Positions 26,988 to 34,693 of a stretch of DNA of 64,000 nucleotides are shown here, piece after piece. Position 1 is the first letter of the stretch; the number at the start of each line of letters is the position of its first letter. Source of the DNA: Planococcus salinarum. GTDB taxonomy: Bacteria > Bacillota > Bacilli > Bacillales_A > Planococcaceae. The stretch spans positions 92,711 through 156,710 of the forward strand of contig NZ_VIFV01000007.1 in the NCBI RefSeq assembly GCF_007004625.1, in the 5' to 3' direction. The notes beneath the pieces were generated by a model. The model was not told the DNA's origin, did no database searches, and saw only the letters and a list, made by a program, of their open reading frames with translations. Both the position numbers and the translations under genes were made by a program.

Positions 26988-27830
26988 TCAAAACTCCTCA
27001 TGCGTAGCCGGGTCCATATCAAACAACCTGCCATTGGGACGCGACAACCCTGCTATCACACTCATTTCAGCATCGCTCAAGCTGAAATTGAATATCTCCA
27101 GGTTCTCCCGCTGCCGCTGGGGAGATGTGGAACGCGGAATCGAAATCGAGCCGATTTGGTATTGCCAGCGCAAGACCACTTGGGCAATCGTCTTGTGGTG
27201 GTTCGCGGCGATTTGGCTGATTGTTTCATTCGTCATAATGGCCGCTGCTTTGGCAATCGGGCTCCACGACTGTGTTTGGATATTGAGTTCCTCATGCATG
27301 CTCCGCTGCGCTTCCTGATTAAAGAACGGATGCAGTTCGACCTGGTTCAGACTCGGCGTTACGCCGGTCTCCAGAATAATGCGCTCCAAGTGCTCAGGCA
27401 GGAAATTGCTGACACCGATCGACCGGACGAGGCCCCATTTCTTTGCATCAATCAACGCTTGCCACGCTTCCACGTATAAATCTTCATTCGGCAACGGCCA
27501 GTGGATCAAATACAGATCGAAGTAATCCAGATTTGAACGGTACAGCGATTCCTGAATTGCCACCATCGCTTTGTCGTACGTATGATAGCGGCCGGGCAGT
27601 TTCGATGTCACCCACAGATTTTCACGGGAAACGCCGCTGCGCCTGATGCCTTCCCCGACGGCTCCTTCGTTCTCGTAATTATACGCCGTGTCGATCAGCC
27701 GGTATCCGGCATTGATTCCGCTTGCGACCGCGTTCGCCCCCGCATTGCCCCACAGCCCGTATGTACCGAGTCCGGTAACCGGCAAGTTGGTGCCATCGTT
27801 CAACGTCACTTCTGGTATTGCTCTTTCCAT
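26988..27830 (-). CDS. Aldo/keto reductase
   Basis: NADPH-dependent carbonyl reductase. The 280-aa barrel has the catalytic tetrad region: Asp and Tyr in IDTAYNYENEGAVG near residue 50, Lys in WVTSKLPG near 78 and His in YLIHWPLP near 110. VSNFLPEHLERI and the C-terminal ISIPRSTSPQRQRENLEIF (cofactor 2'-phosphate binding) follow. This is the AKR5-like bacterial group that includes 2,5-diketogluconate and glyoxal reductases. GAGGAGTGG precedes the ATG. Single gene; substrate unknown. Confidence 0.92.
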   Translation of the reverse strand: MERAIPEVTLNDGTNLPVTGLGTYGLWGNAGANAVASGINAGYRLIDTAYNYENEGAVGEGIRRSGVSRENLWVTSKLPGRYHTYDKAMVAIQESLYRSNLDYFDLYLIHWPLPNEDLYVEAWQALIDAKKWGLVRSIGVSNFLPEHLERIILETGVTPSLNQVELHPFFNQEAQRSMHEELNIQTQSWSPIAKAAAIMTNETISQIAANHHKTIAQVVLRWQYQIGSISIPRSTSPQRQRENLEIFNFSLSDAEMSVIAGLSRPNGRLFDMDPATHEEF

Positions 27831-27914
27831 CCGCTTCCACTCCTCACGTTTCTGCTTTAAGGTTACCCTTACCTGATTGAAAACTCAAACAATTCTGCCG
27901 ACTGAAAATAAAAA

Positions 27915-27944
27915 GAGGCCAGCGCGGGAAGTTGCGCTGACCTT
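27915..27944 (-). terminator. Terminator after the TspO-like gene and repeats
   Basis: A 9-bp stem GGTCAGCGC/GCGCTGGCC with a T-rich tail on the minus strand. It lies beyond the 21-bp repeat array, the same arrangement as at 22381. Confidence 0.75.
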
Positions 27945-27961
27945 AATTTTGGATATGCCAT

Positions 27962-28144
27962 TTTATCGTCGATTTTTTTGGATTTATCGTCGATTTTTGC
28001 GGGTTTATCGTCGATTTTTGCGGGTTTATCGTCGGTTTCTTGGAGTTTATCGTCGATTCTTCCATTTATCAGCGATTTTCGATGGTTTATCAGCGATTTT
28101 CTCCTGTTTATCAGCGATTTTTTTCCGTTTATCAGCGATTCTTC
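27962..28144 (-). repeat. 21-bp tandem repeat, family A, locus 2 (nine units)
   Basis: Units start at 27962, 27983, 28004, 28025, 28046, 28065, 28086, 28107 and 28128: 21-base spacing except one of 19. The first five carry the TCGTCG core, the last four TCAGCG, so the array is two blocks joined at the short unit. It lies between the TspO-like stop codon (28157) and its terminator. Confidence 0.92.
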
Positions 28145-28156
28145 TATCTGCCTCAC

Positions 28157-28966
28157 TCAACCCCCATGCTTCGGAAACAGAGCCTTCCCATTTTTAACAA
28201 ATACCCATACAACGGCAACCAGAAAGATTCCGATTCCTGTTAAAAGAATGACTTGAATGGCCGTCGACATCGCGGGATCCAACTCTCCGCTCGCGTATGC
28301 ACTATAGATCGCAAAGAAAGCCCAGGCGATGGGAATCGGAAAAGCGGCGTTTTTAAAACGTACAAGGTAAAGGAGGACAAACGCGACGGCAATCCCCAAT
28401 ACGATCATCGTCCAGATGGAATCAGAAATTCCAAACCCGTCCCATTCCAGTTGCACCAAAAACACAGAGATGTTGACGATCGAGGCAATGAACACCCACG
28501 ACCCGTAGAGGGTGAAACTGAGCCCTGCAAGAGTGGAAGGAAAATCAAAGCGGTTTTTATAGATTCTTTCCACGATGAAGAGCAAGGAGAACAGCATGGC
28601 CAAAATCAGCAGCGTGGATACGCCCATCAGCTCATACGAAAAAGCGACGATCCAGCCCATATTGAACACGGAACTCGCGATGAATAAAGGCGAAATCAGC
28701 AGCACCAGCCTGCTGACATTCGGGTCCTTCCTTTTCACCAAAAAATAAATCAGCGTAATCAGCAGCAAACTGTAAATGACACCCCAAATCGAAAAAGCAA
28801 AAGATGCCGGAGTTATGAGCGTCGTGTATTTTTCTGAGATATCTGCCTGACTCTGCCCATTAAAAAACCCTGAAGATCCGAGGTAATTTACGCCGAGCGT
28901 TAAGAAATAGAAAACCAGATTAACTACCGTGAAGATTGTTGTTTTTTTCAGCGTCTTTTCATCCAT
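28157..28966 (-). CDS. TspO/MBR-related integral membrane protein
   Basis: A 269-aa protein with about eight to nine membrane segments, related to tryptophan-rich sensory (TspO-like) proteins of the longer kind. The TspO-like core is ITPASFAFSIWGVIYSLLLITLIYF near residue 48. Later segments include NMGWIVAFSYELMGVSTLLILAM and SLFTLYGSWVF-like helices. ATG 28966 follows GGAAGGATG. The frame is open further upstream to 29113 without a better site. Ligand and role unknown. A shorter TspO paralogue lies at 33525. Confidence 0.7.
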   Translation of the reverse strand: MDEKTLKKTTIFTVVNLVFYFLTLGVNYLGSSGFFNGQSQADISEKYTTLITPASFAFSIWGVIYSLLLITLIYFLVKRKDPNVSRLVLLISPLFIASSVFNMGWIVAFSYELMGVSTLLILAMLFSLLFIVERIYKNRFDFPSTLAGLSFTLYGSWVFIASIVNISVFLVQLEWDGFGISDSIWTMIVLGIAVAFVLLYLVRFKNAAFPIPIAWAFFAIYSAYASGELDPAMSTAIQVILLTGIGIFLVAVVWVFVKNGKALFPKHGG

Positions 28967-29112
28967 CGTGAAATCATCCTTCCGTTCGCTATTTTTTATT
29001 CCATGAACCTCTCTCTGCAGAATCGATTCCCGCAAAATATTTCCTGGTACGTCCCTTGTTACTCTTCTCTTCCCGAAATGGCGTCCCGGTAAAACTGTTT
29101 CCTGGCAAAGCA

Positions 29113-29148
29113 AAAACCGCCGAACGGAATAAATTCTGTCGACGGTTT
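29113..29148 (-). terminator. Terminator after the YfiT-like gene
   Basis: A stem-loop with arms AAACCG.CG and CGACGGTTT and a T-run on the minus strand. Its sequence closely resembles the hairpin at 32036. Confidence 0.75.
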
Positions 29149-29167
29149 CAAATTTTTTATTTAATAT

Positions 29168-29677
29168 TCACTTCTCCAAAGCAATCCAGATATGCGCCAG
29201 GTGATGCTCTTCGTGCCAGCACAGCTTCGCCAGGGTTGACGCGACGCTGGTTTCGCCGTCCATCTGATGGGTGAAGATGCGGGCCAATTGGGATTCCGTC
29301 AGATGCTGACTGAGCGCGACGATCCGTTCGTTCAGCCCATCCAGTATCCGAATCGAACTTTCCACCGGCAGTTCGTTGTCCGGCAGCGTCGCCCATTGTT
29401 CTTCGGCGAAAGAAAGAACCGTCGGATTGTCCTCCGTGAGAGCCAGTTTCAGGCGCTGGTACAGGGTCAATTGCGAATCCGCAATGTGATGTACCAGTTG
29501 CTGCACGGTCCAGCTGCCTTCTCTGTACTGGCCCGCCAATTGCGCATCACTCAAGCCATCGACTGCTTCCCGCAGCCGCGTCGTGTAAGTTCCGATTTTC
29601 CCGAGCCATTCCTGGGTGTGTTCAGCTGTCACGTACTCAGGAACCTGTAATTGTCCAATTGGAAATTTTATATCCAT
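29168..29677 (-). CDS. YfiT-family (DinB-like) bacillithiol transferase
   Basis: A 169-aa DinB-fold protein of the YfiT/BstA group, which transfers bacillithiol to electrophiles. The metal ligands are visible as His in QLVHHIADS near residue 65 and HEEHHLAHIW near 155. FPIGQLQVPEYVTAEH at the N-terminus and GSWTVQQLVHHIADS are typical. ATG 29677 follows AAAGAGGT. The longer frame to 29719 is unnecessary. Single gene with its own terminator. The bacillithiol role is from family knowledge. Confidence 0.88.
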   Translation of the reverse strand: MDIKFPIGQLQVPEYVTAEHTQEWLGKIGTYTTRLREAVDGLSDAQLAGQYREGSWTVQQLVHHIADSQLTLYQRLKLALTEDNPTVLSFAEEQWATLPDNELPVESSIRILDGLNERIVALSQHLTESQLARIFTHQMDGETSVASTLAKLCWHEEHHLAHIWIALEK

Positions 29678-29809
29678 TCTTCTAACCTCTTTCCTTAACA
29701 GTATTTGTGGCGATCGCATTCACGCTCACTATCTTAACGGCACTTTTTTAGAGCTGACAAAGGAAACTGAATTCCACTGCCTGAGTGCACTCCAAAAGGG
29801 CACAATCCA

Positions 29810-30544
29810 TCAACCCTTCCGGTACTTATCCTCAATCACTCGATAATTTTCATGATTGATCTTATCCCATTCCGTCTTTTTGTACATTCTGCTTTTCAGA
29901 TTATCGTTAACCCAAACAGGATCATACTCCCTGAAATACTGACTGTCCGCCCACACTTTTGTCTCTTTATGCTCCGGATGCTTGGGATTCCGGTAAATTT
30001 TCAGGAACTCGTAAAACCCGGGTATGCCGCCGACATCTTCCGGCGGTGCTGTCTCTGCCCCGTCCAGCAGCGTCGGGAAGCCGAAATAGTAATCATCGAC
30101 GATTGCTTCCAGTTGGATGCGGAACTGCCAGCCGTCTCCGAAATCATAGCGATAGATGAGCTCGCCATGCTTCTCCAGATATTCATCAATCTTGATGCCT
30201 GAAGGCTTCCGCACAACCGCCGCCATTCGCTCCTGATAAGCCTCTTCAAACCGCTTATATTCCGGCTCCATATTCTTCAGCCGCTCCGCGAACTCTTTTT
30301 TATTCTTCTTATAGTACTGATGTTCATGGTAGGCTTCCTCGTCGTTCGTTACCCGAATGCCGTCTTCCGCCAAATCAAATTCGAACAGATGATAGCCATC
30401 CATAGGATAGCCGCTCTGAAAATTGCTCGTCTGCTGCACAATGTCATGGAGCATGTTGAAAGTGGCGCCTGCCGGCATGATCACCTTGCGCCAAATCAGC
30501 GGATTGGAGTGCTCAAGTTCGATTCGGATGATGTATGATTTCAT
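29810..30544 (-). CDS. Plasmid pRiA4b ORF-3 family protein
   Basis: A 244-aa soluble protein of the pRiA4b ORF-3/IS1096 TnpR-like domain family, whose function is not established despite the mobile-element names. Typical segments are IRIELEHSNPLIWRKVIMPAGATFNMLHDIVQ at the N-terminus, YPMDGYHLFEFDL and the ELIYRYDFGDGWQFRIQLE stretch near residue 125. ATG 30544 follows AGGGCG. A TTG at 30589 would overlap the upstream gene. No transposase or repeat borders it, so it looks like a resident gene. Confidence 0.85.
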   Translation of the reverse strand: MKSYIIRIELEHSNPLIWRKVIMPAGATFNMLHDIVQQTSNFQSGYPMDGYHLFEFDLAEDGIRVTNDEEAYHEHQYYKKNKKEFAERLKNMEPEYKRFEEAYQERMAAVVRKPSGIKIDEYLEKHGELIYRYDFGDGWQFRIQLEAIVDDYYFGFPTLLDGAETAPPEDVGGIPGFYEFLKIYRNPKHPEHKETKVWADSQYFREYDPVWVNDNLKSRMYKKTEWDKINHENYRVIEDKYRKG

Positions 30545-30560
30545 AATTCGCCCTGCTCTC

Positions 30561-30851
30561 TCAGAAAAGTTTTTTAAAGCATGTTTCAAAATATTTCATT
30601 TCCCAATAGGATTTAGTCGTACGTTTTGCCAGTGTTTCTAATCTCCGCTTATTAAATAACAAAACCACGATCCAAACAGGCATGGCTATAAAAATGTTGA
30701 GAGCACTGATATATATAGCGGTATTATTAAAGACCCTAACGACATCTTCTATGCTCTTCCCGGTATTGGCGACAATACTAAGCACAATTAAACCAAAGAG
30801 AATCGATACCATAATTAGATGATAAGTAATCCATATCTTTTTATTTTTCAC
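30561..30851 (-). CDS. Small membrane protein of unknown function
   Basis: A 96-aa protein with two hydrophobic helices (YHLIMVSILFGLIVLSIVA and SALNIFIAMPVWIVVLLF) and a basic C-terminal tail. No family recognised. The GTG start lies 3 bases after the stop of the preceding gene (TAA-GAG-GTG), so the two are probably translationally coupled. Confidence 0.6.
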   Translation of the reverse strand: MKNKKIWITYHLIMVSILFGLIVLSIVANTGKSIEDVVRVFNNTAIYISALNIFIAMPVWIVVLLFNKRRLETLAKRTTKSYWEMKYFETCFKKLF

Positions 30852-30854
30852 CTC

Positions 30855-31436
30855 TTATGCGTTTCGTGACATTTCGTAAAAAATTTTATACATCATAAAG
30901 TTGTTTAAAAAACTCATATGAAGATTGCCAAATTGAATATTCAGCGTTTTTCTTGATTCGGCTTTCCCTGTTTTTATTTCCTCAATTTGCTCTTCTAACC
31001 ACAGTAGACTTTCGATACTATCGACTAAATTTTGCCGGCTTTCTTTTGCATAATCCTCGGCAGCTGACAGTTCCAGTAAAGTAATTCTGGCGCCTCTCAC
31101 TTCTAATAAAATGTAATCTAAATCATCCAAACTGAAATTTACAGGTTCTTTGCTGAGCAGCCAGTCCTGTTCAAACAACGGAAGGACATACTGTGTCCGC
31201 TCAGTTGTTAGATCTATTGGGTCAGCTTCTTCCATTTCCGCTAAATCCTCTTCAAAAGAACTTTTGAATTTATTTAAATCTTCCTCATATCCATCGACAA
31301 CCAAAGGGTCAGGTGTATACGAATAGCTTTTCGTAATACTGAAAACTGAATAGGGATAAAACCAGGCCATTAATAGAATGAATACAACAGCTGACCCTGC
31401 TAAACTTAAAATGATTTTTTTCGTTTTCTTCGTCAC
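30855..31436 (-). CDS. Single-pass membrane protein of unknown function
   Basis: A 193-aa protein with one N-terminal membrane helix (IILSLAGSAVVFILLMAWFY) and an acidic, mostly helical extracytoplasmic part (YEEDLNKFKSSFEEDLAEMEEADP...). The GTG at 31436 has a good GGAGG site 7 bases upstream. It is first of a two-gene operon with the 96-aa membrane protein. No family recognised. Confidence 0.6.
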   Translation of the reverse strand: MTKKTKKIILSLAGSAVVFILLMAWFYPYSVFSITKSYSYTPDPLVVDGYEEDLNKFKSSFEEDLAEMEEADPIDLTTERTQYVLPLFEQDWLLSKEPVNFSLDDLDYILLEVRGARITLLELSAAEDYAKESRQNLVDSIESLLWLEEQIEEIKTGKAESRKTLNIQFGNLHMSFLNNFMMYKIFYEMSRNA

Positions 31437-31643
31437 ATTAATACCTCCAACCTCTTAAATAGACGCTCCTTTTAGTGTAAGAACAATTCCCCATTTACTC
31501 TATACATATTTTAACATAAATAAGCTGAACCCTTTTTATTGAATAAATGGTAATATGTTTCCAAGTTAGTTTTGAATTGTTTCTTTCCTTATGAGACAAT
31601 TTAGGATATCCATCCAAATCGTTTTTTCAAAGGAGCGAGTTCA

Positions 31644-31841
31644 ATAGATAAACGAAGGAAAGCTACCCCTAAATCTTTAACTCTGATAAGTGTAATTTTC
31701 GGGTTATTCATTATTTTCCAAAGTATCCAGGTTATTTATACCCCTTATACTTTTGTGAGCGTTGTAAACTTAATAAGTGTTATCGCTCTATCTGCAGCTA
31801 CAGGATCTTTTATCAGAGAAATATTTGTTTTTAAAAAATAA
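31644..31841 (+). CDS. Possible small two-helix membrane protein with an ATA start
   Basis: A 65-codon frame reads IDKRRKATPKSLTLISVIFG, then hydrophobic helices IFGLFIIFQSIQVIY and VVNLISVIALSAATG, and ends EIFVFKK. An AAAGGAG site lies 8 bases before codon ATA, exactly where an ATG would be expected. There is no ATG, GTG or TTG nearby in frame. Either a rare ATA start, a recently lost ATG, or a sequencing difference. Two membrane helices with a basic N-terminus fit a real small protein. Confidence 0.4.
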   Translation: MDKRRKATPKSLTLISVIFGLFIIFQSIQVIYTPYTFVSVVNLISVIALSAATGSFIREIFVFKK

Positions 31842-31894
31842 ACTCAATGGAACAATGAGATTTATGATTTCCGAATTCGAAGTTGTAATGGCGT

Positions 31895-31994
31895 TTTATC
31901 GTCGATTTTTTCATGTTTATCGTCGATTTTCACCCGTTTATCGTCGATTTTTTCATGTTTATCGTCGATTTTTACCCGTTTATCGTCGATTCCA
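31895..31994. repeat. 21-bp tandem repeat, family A, locus 3 (five units)
   Basis: Five units at 31895, 31916, 31937, 31958 and 31979, strictly 21 bases apart, all with the core TTTATCGTCGATT. The variable parts alternate (CATG, CACCCG, CATG, TACCCG), giving a 42-bp higher-order period. Confidence 0.92.
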
Positions 31995-32035
31995 TAATAT
32001 TTACTCTCAAAAGCCACGCAGGCCTTTCCTAAATA

Positions 32036-32070
32036 AAACCGCCACACGGAAAATTTTCCGTCGACGGTTC
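32036..32070 (-). terminator. Hairpin, likely terminator
   Basis: A stem with arms around ACGGAAAATTTTCCGT and outer AACCG/CGGTT, followed on the minus strand by TTTTATTT. Its sequence is nearly the same as the hairpin at 29113. Confidence 0.6.
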
Positions 32071-32094
32071 TGCAAATTTATTATTGAATTCCTT

Positions 32095-32184
32095 TTAAAT
32101 GGAATATTCCCAACCAATCTTCGACAATTCATCCAGCAGCGCCCTGCGTTTCGTATCATAGAATCCCGAAAACCGCTCATAGAA
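32095..32184 (-). pseudogene. Gene 3' remnant containing an in-frame 21-bp repeat unit
   Basis: On the minus strand a frame without start reads FYERFSGFYDTKRRALLDEL and ends SKIGWEYSI-stop at 32095. Its KRRALLDELSKI segment resembles the C-terminus of the SWIM protein at 50038 (KRTALLDELGKI). The first 20 bases equal a unit of repeat family B at 34275, and a second partial unit follows 21 bases later (32152-32163). It is a relic of a larger gene, of uncertain family. Confidence 0.45.
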
Positions 32185-32254
32185 ATTTTCACGCCAATAA
32201 AAAAAAGAAACCCGCCACCGAGTCTCTTCCATTATGTATAAACCTTTACCATGC

Positions 32255-32689
32255 TTATGAAATATTCAAGTGCTGCTTTATTATGTATAAATGATGTTCA
32301 TGGAGAAGATGCTTTTCTAAATCACTGAAATCAACCCAGCACACTTTTTCTTGTTCCACTGGCTCTGCAATCTTTTCCAACAGTTCACATGCATACAATA
32401 TTCCGATATTGTGTTGAGAGTCATGGGGGTATTTTGCTGAAACCCAATGCCTTTCAGCTTTACCTATAGGCTGAATGATTTGGACTTCATGACCTGTTTC
32501 CTCAACACTTTCCCTTAATAACGCACTTTCTGGAGATTCATCTTCTTCAACCCCACCACCAACTAAAAATAAAATCCCGTCCGAATCTTCTACACATAAA
32601 AATTGTTGTTTGTCATTTTGAATGACAGCATACGCTCCGGTTCTTTTCCAATAATTCAAAGTATAATTGCGTTCTCCAAAAGTCCTCAT
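32255..32689 (-). CDS. NUDIX hydrolase
   Basis: A 144-aa pyrophosphohydrolase acting on a nucleoside diphosphate-X substrate. The Nudix box is complete: GGGVEEDESPESALLRES followed by VEETGHEV (about residues 43-68), with the REx2EE metal-binding core. The N-terminus RTGAYAVIQNDKQQFLCVED is typical. AGGAGGCGGGC precedes the ATG at 32689. Single gene on the minus strand. The substrate cannot be deduced. Confidence 0.9.
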   Translation of the reverse strand: MRTFGERNYTLNYWKRTGAYAVIQNDKQQFLCVEDSDGILFLVGGGVEEDESPESALLRESVEETGHEVQIIQPIGKAERHWVSAKYPHDSQHNIGILYACELLEKIAEPVEQEKVCWVDFSDLEKHLLHEHHLYIIKQHLNIS

Positions 32690-32759
32690 TGCCCGCCTCC
32701 TGCTTGTGATTTCAAGTAGCTATTATAACAAAAAAATCGTTCTCAAAGCGCAGCAATGA

Positions 32760-32800
32760 AAAAGCCACACCCGCAACGTTTATGCAGCGGGCATGGCAGT
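32760..32800 (-). terminator. Terminator after the 158-aa membrane protein gene
   Basis: An 11-bp stem with two mismatches (GCCACACCCGC/GCGGGCATGGC) and TTTTTC on the minus strand. Part of the hairpin type that recurs at 52518, 57938 and 59531. Confidence 0.75.
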
Positions 32801-32838
32801 CGTTCAGAAGTGTTTCTTTTCAAATAACGCGAAATATT

Positions 32839-33315
32839 TTAATACGGGTTTAAATAATACCTCTGGACATTCGGCCACAACTTGGCGATCAGAAGGAGCA
32901 GACCATAGGCCATATAGAACAAGTGAAGGCCGATGACCACTTGCAGCAAATAAACCTGAACCGTGATCCAGATGATCAGCGCAAACCCGATGTAGAGGGA
33001 AAATCCCAAGATCCAGTGTTTGTCTTTGAAAACATTCAGTGCCTCTCCAAACTTGGAATGCCTTTTGCTGAATAAATAATAAGCGATGACCAACGGGAAA
33101 ACGCCAAGCACAGTGAAAAGGAGGATTCCGGGAATCAGAAAATTACTGAAAACGTCGTTCTCCAAGTAAGAAACGGGGAGGTCCATGTAATTGTCTTCTC
33201 CTGTGGGCGACAAGATAAATGCTATGCCTCCATAAATTGCTCCAACCGCTAAAAATACATGAAGAAAAATCAGGACCTTTACAGAAGCCGGCCGCTTTTT
33301 GCTGATTTTCTGCAT
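32839..33315 (-). CDS. Four-helix membrane protein of unknown function
   Basis: A 158-aa protein with four hydrophobic segments (VLIFLHVFLAVGAIYGGIAF, FLIPGILLFTVLGVFPLVIAY, ILGFSLYIGFALIIWI, YLLQVVIGLHLFYMAYGLLLL). AGAGGTGGAG lies 4 bases before ATG 33315. The longer frame to 33351 has no better site. No family recognised. Single gene. Confidence 0.65.
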   Translation of the reverse strand: MQKISKKRPASVKVLIFLHVFLAVGAIYGGIAFILSPTGEDNYMDLPVSYLENDVFSNFLIPGILLFTVLGVFPLVIAYYLFSKRHSKFGEALNVFKDKHWILGFSLYIGFALIIWITVQVYLLQVVIGLHLFYMAYGLLLLIAKLWPNVQRYYLNPY

Positions 33316-33524
33316 TATCTCCACCTCTTTTAATTCAATGCATTTCTTCAATCACTGCTTCCCTGAAAACGGCAAAATCAAAATGCACGAAGAACTCTTC
33401 CCCTTTTCCCGCTATAAAGGATTCTCCGTGCAACTCCTGTTGAATCAATGAAATTGTTGCCGTCTATCTATTCGTTATATTATAGTAGAAACGCATTTTT
33501 CCTGACACGCTTCTCCCTTACCCA

Positions 33525-34022
33525 TCATTTATTCAACCACCAAATCGAAGCGTTCAAGCCCATCGCGAACATTACCCACGCGATGTACGGGACCATGAGG
33601 TTGCCGGCAGTTTGATCGTATTGATAAAATACGTACGCCGACCACGTGATTGTGGCGAGCATCAACACCATTTCCGCAAGTGCGGTGCCGCGCAGTCCCC
33701 ATTTGAAGAACAGGAAGGACCACAGGAAGTTCAGGCCCAATTGCAGATTGTAAGGGAGCAGCACTTTCGCCGTTTCGTTTTTCAGTGCAGCTTTTTCCGC
33801 CGCGCGGTATTTCGCCAGCTCCATGGACGTGTACAAAGCGGTCCATGCCAAAGGAAAGATCCAGGGCGGCGGGGAAAAGGAAGGCCTTTTCAATTCGGCG
33901 TACTCTTCTTTGGTGTTGCGGTTTGCGAACGCGCCGGATAAGGAGCCGCCGACCAGCGGCACCGCTACGCTCAGCGCCAGTTTGCCCGGGTTGATCTTGC
34001 CATTCACTTTCAGAAACTCCAT
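33525..34022 (-). CDS. tspO: TspO/MBR family protein
   Basis: A 165-aa, five-helix membrane protein of the TspO/peripheral benzodiazepine receptor family, which binds porphyrins and other hydrophobic ligands. The diagnostic segments are ELKRPSFSPPPWIFPLAWTALYTSMELA (helix 1-2 loop), LPYNLQLGLNFLWSFLFF, and a terminal YIAWVMFAMGLNASIWWLN. GAGGAGG lies 7 bases before the ATG. Single gene. It lies 4 kb from a larger TspO-like gene. Confidence 0.93.
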   Translation of the reverse strand: MEFLKVNGKINPGKLALSVAVPLVGGSLSGAFANRNTKEEYAELKRPSFSPPPWIFPLAWTALYTSMELAKYRAAEKAALKNETAKVLLPYNLQLGLNFLWSFLFFKWGLRGTALAEMVLMLATITWSAYVFYQYDQTAGNLMVPYIAWVMFAMGLNASIWWLNK

Positions 34023-34274
34023 GCGTTTTCCTCCTCTGATTTGAATTGTCTCGTCCAGGAACGCGGCTTATGCCGCTCATGCCCCCATATTAAATCCCTT
34101 GAAACTCCGCCTCCCATTTTCCATATAATAGCATAAATCCCGCTTTTCTATCAAATTTATCTGAATAGTTTGTGCGATTTGTTCTAACAGAAATTCATAT
34201 GCGCATTACTGTTAAAGATTAAAACGCCATCGCCCGGAACCTCCTGGTAACGGGGCGTTAATACGGTGCCAAAT

Positions 34275-34333
34275 TTCTATGAGCGGTTTTCGGGTTTCAA
34301 TGAGCGGTTTTTTATGTTCTATGATCACTCAGC
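34275..34333. repeat. 21-bp tandem repeat, family B, locus 4
   Basis: Two units (34275, 34296) with cores TTCTATGAGCGGTTTT and TTCAATGAGCGGTTTT, then at exactly 21 bases the closing module TTCTATGATCACTCAGC (34317-34333). Confidence 0.85.
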
Positions 34334-34538
34334 CATTTTTCACCCTGAAATCATCAGTCCCCACTGCTTTCCAGGGAGCAGCGACAGATAGAGCCATGTC
34401 TCCGAAGGCAAATGGATGAGCTCCATCGTCTGAAAGAAACAGCACATTTTGTTTTGCAATAAAATAACCCAGTTCATATTGAACTGGGTCGTCATTGATA
34501 TATTTTTTCGGGATACTGACGGAACGTACTCCGATCAC
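34329..34538 (-). CDS. Doubtful 69-aa open frame downstream of a small gene
   Basis: The frame starts with a GTG that overlaps the preceding stop (GTGA) and reads VRSVSIPKKYINDDPVQYEL..., ending at the repeat locus. A 10-bp perfect hairpin lies inside it, which argues for 3' UTR instead of coding. No family recognised. Kept only because the stop-start overlap could allow coupling. Confidence 0.25.
   Translation of the reverse strand: MIGVRSVSIPKKYINDDPVQYELGYFIAKQNVLFLSDDGAHPFAFGDMALSVAAPWKAVGTDDFRVKNG
34467..34489 (-). terminator. Hairpin after the 52-aa gene
   Basis: A perfect 10-bp stem ACCCAGTTCA with a 3-base loop, followed on the minus strand by TTATTTTATT. Likely the terminator of the 52-aa gene. 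Confidence 0.6.
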
Positions 34539-34693
34539 TCAGTAACACTTTGCGGTTTTCCCTCTAATTCAACAACTCTTTTTTCAAGTTCTTTAAAATT
34601 TCTGATGCTGTTTAACGCTGTCGTAAAACCGACAAGTCCGAAAGAAAATCCTGCCATTCCAAAAATGAACCCCACAAGCGCGAAAATCTCCAT
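34535..34693 (-). CDS. Small membrane/coiled-coil protein (52 aa)
   Basis: A 52-aa protein: one long hydrophobic segment (IFALVGFIFGMAGFSFGLVG) followed by a charged helix (SIRNFKELEKRVVELEGKP). AGGGGGATTAC precedes the ATG at 34693. The pattern (a single membrane helix plus a short leucine-zipper-like tail) is common in small Bacillota proteins. No named family recognised. Single gene with a hairpin downstream. Confidence 0.65.
   Translation of the reverse strand: MEIFALVGFIFGMAGFSFGLVGFTTALNSIRNFKELEKRVVELEGKPQSVTE

Noticed and set aside
27962..28144. CRISPR array
   Set aside because: The units are direct repeats of 21 bases with only 4-6 variable bases. There are no 30-40 base unique spacers and no cas genes nearby.
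27869..28156. 95-aa minus-strand protein with SLINxxK/IDDKxxK heptads
   Set aside because: It is a translation of the same repeats and the following terminator hairpin, without a plausible start signal.
29810..30544. Mobile element suggested by the plasmid/IS1096-type family name
   Set aside because: No transposase, terminal repeats or integration scars flank the gene. The family name reflects history and not location.
31777..32241. 154-aa plus-strand protein with VYRRF repeats
   Set aside because: The frame exists only because the 21-bp repeat has no stops in this register. It has no ribosome site and runs through a hairpin and a gene relic on the other strand.
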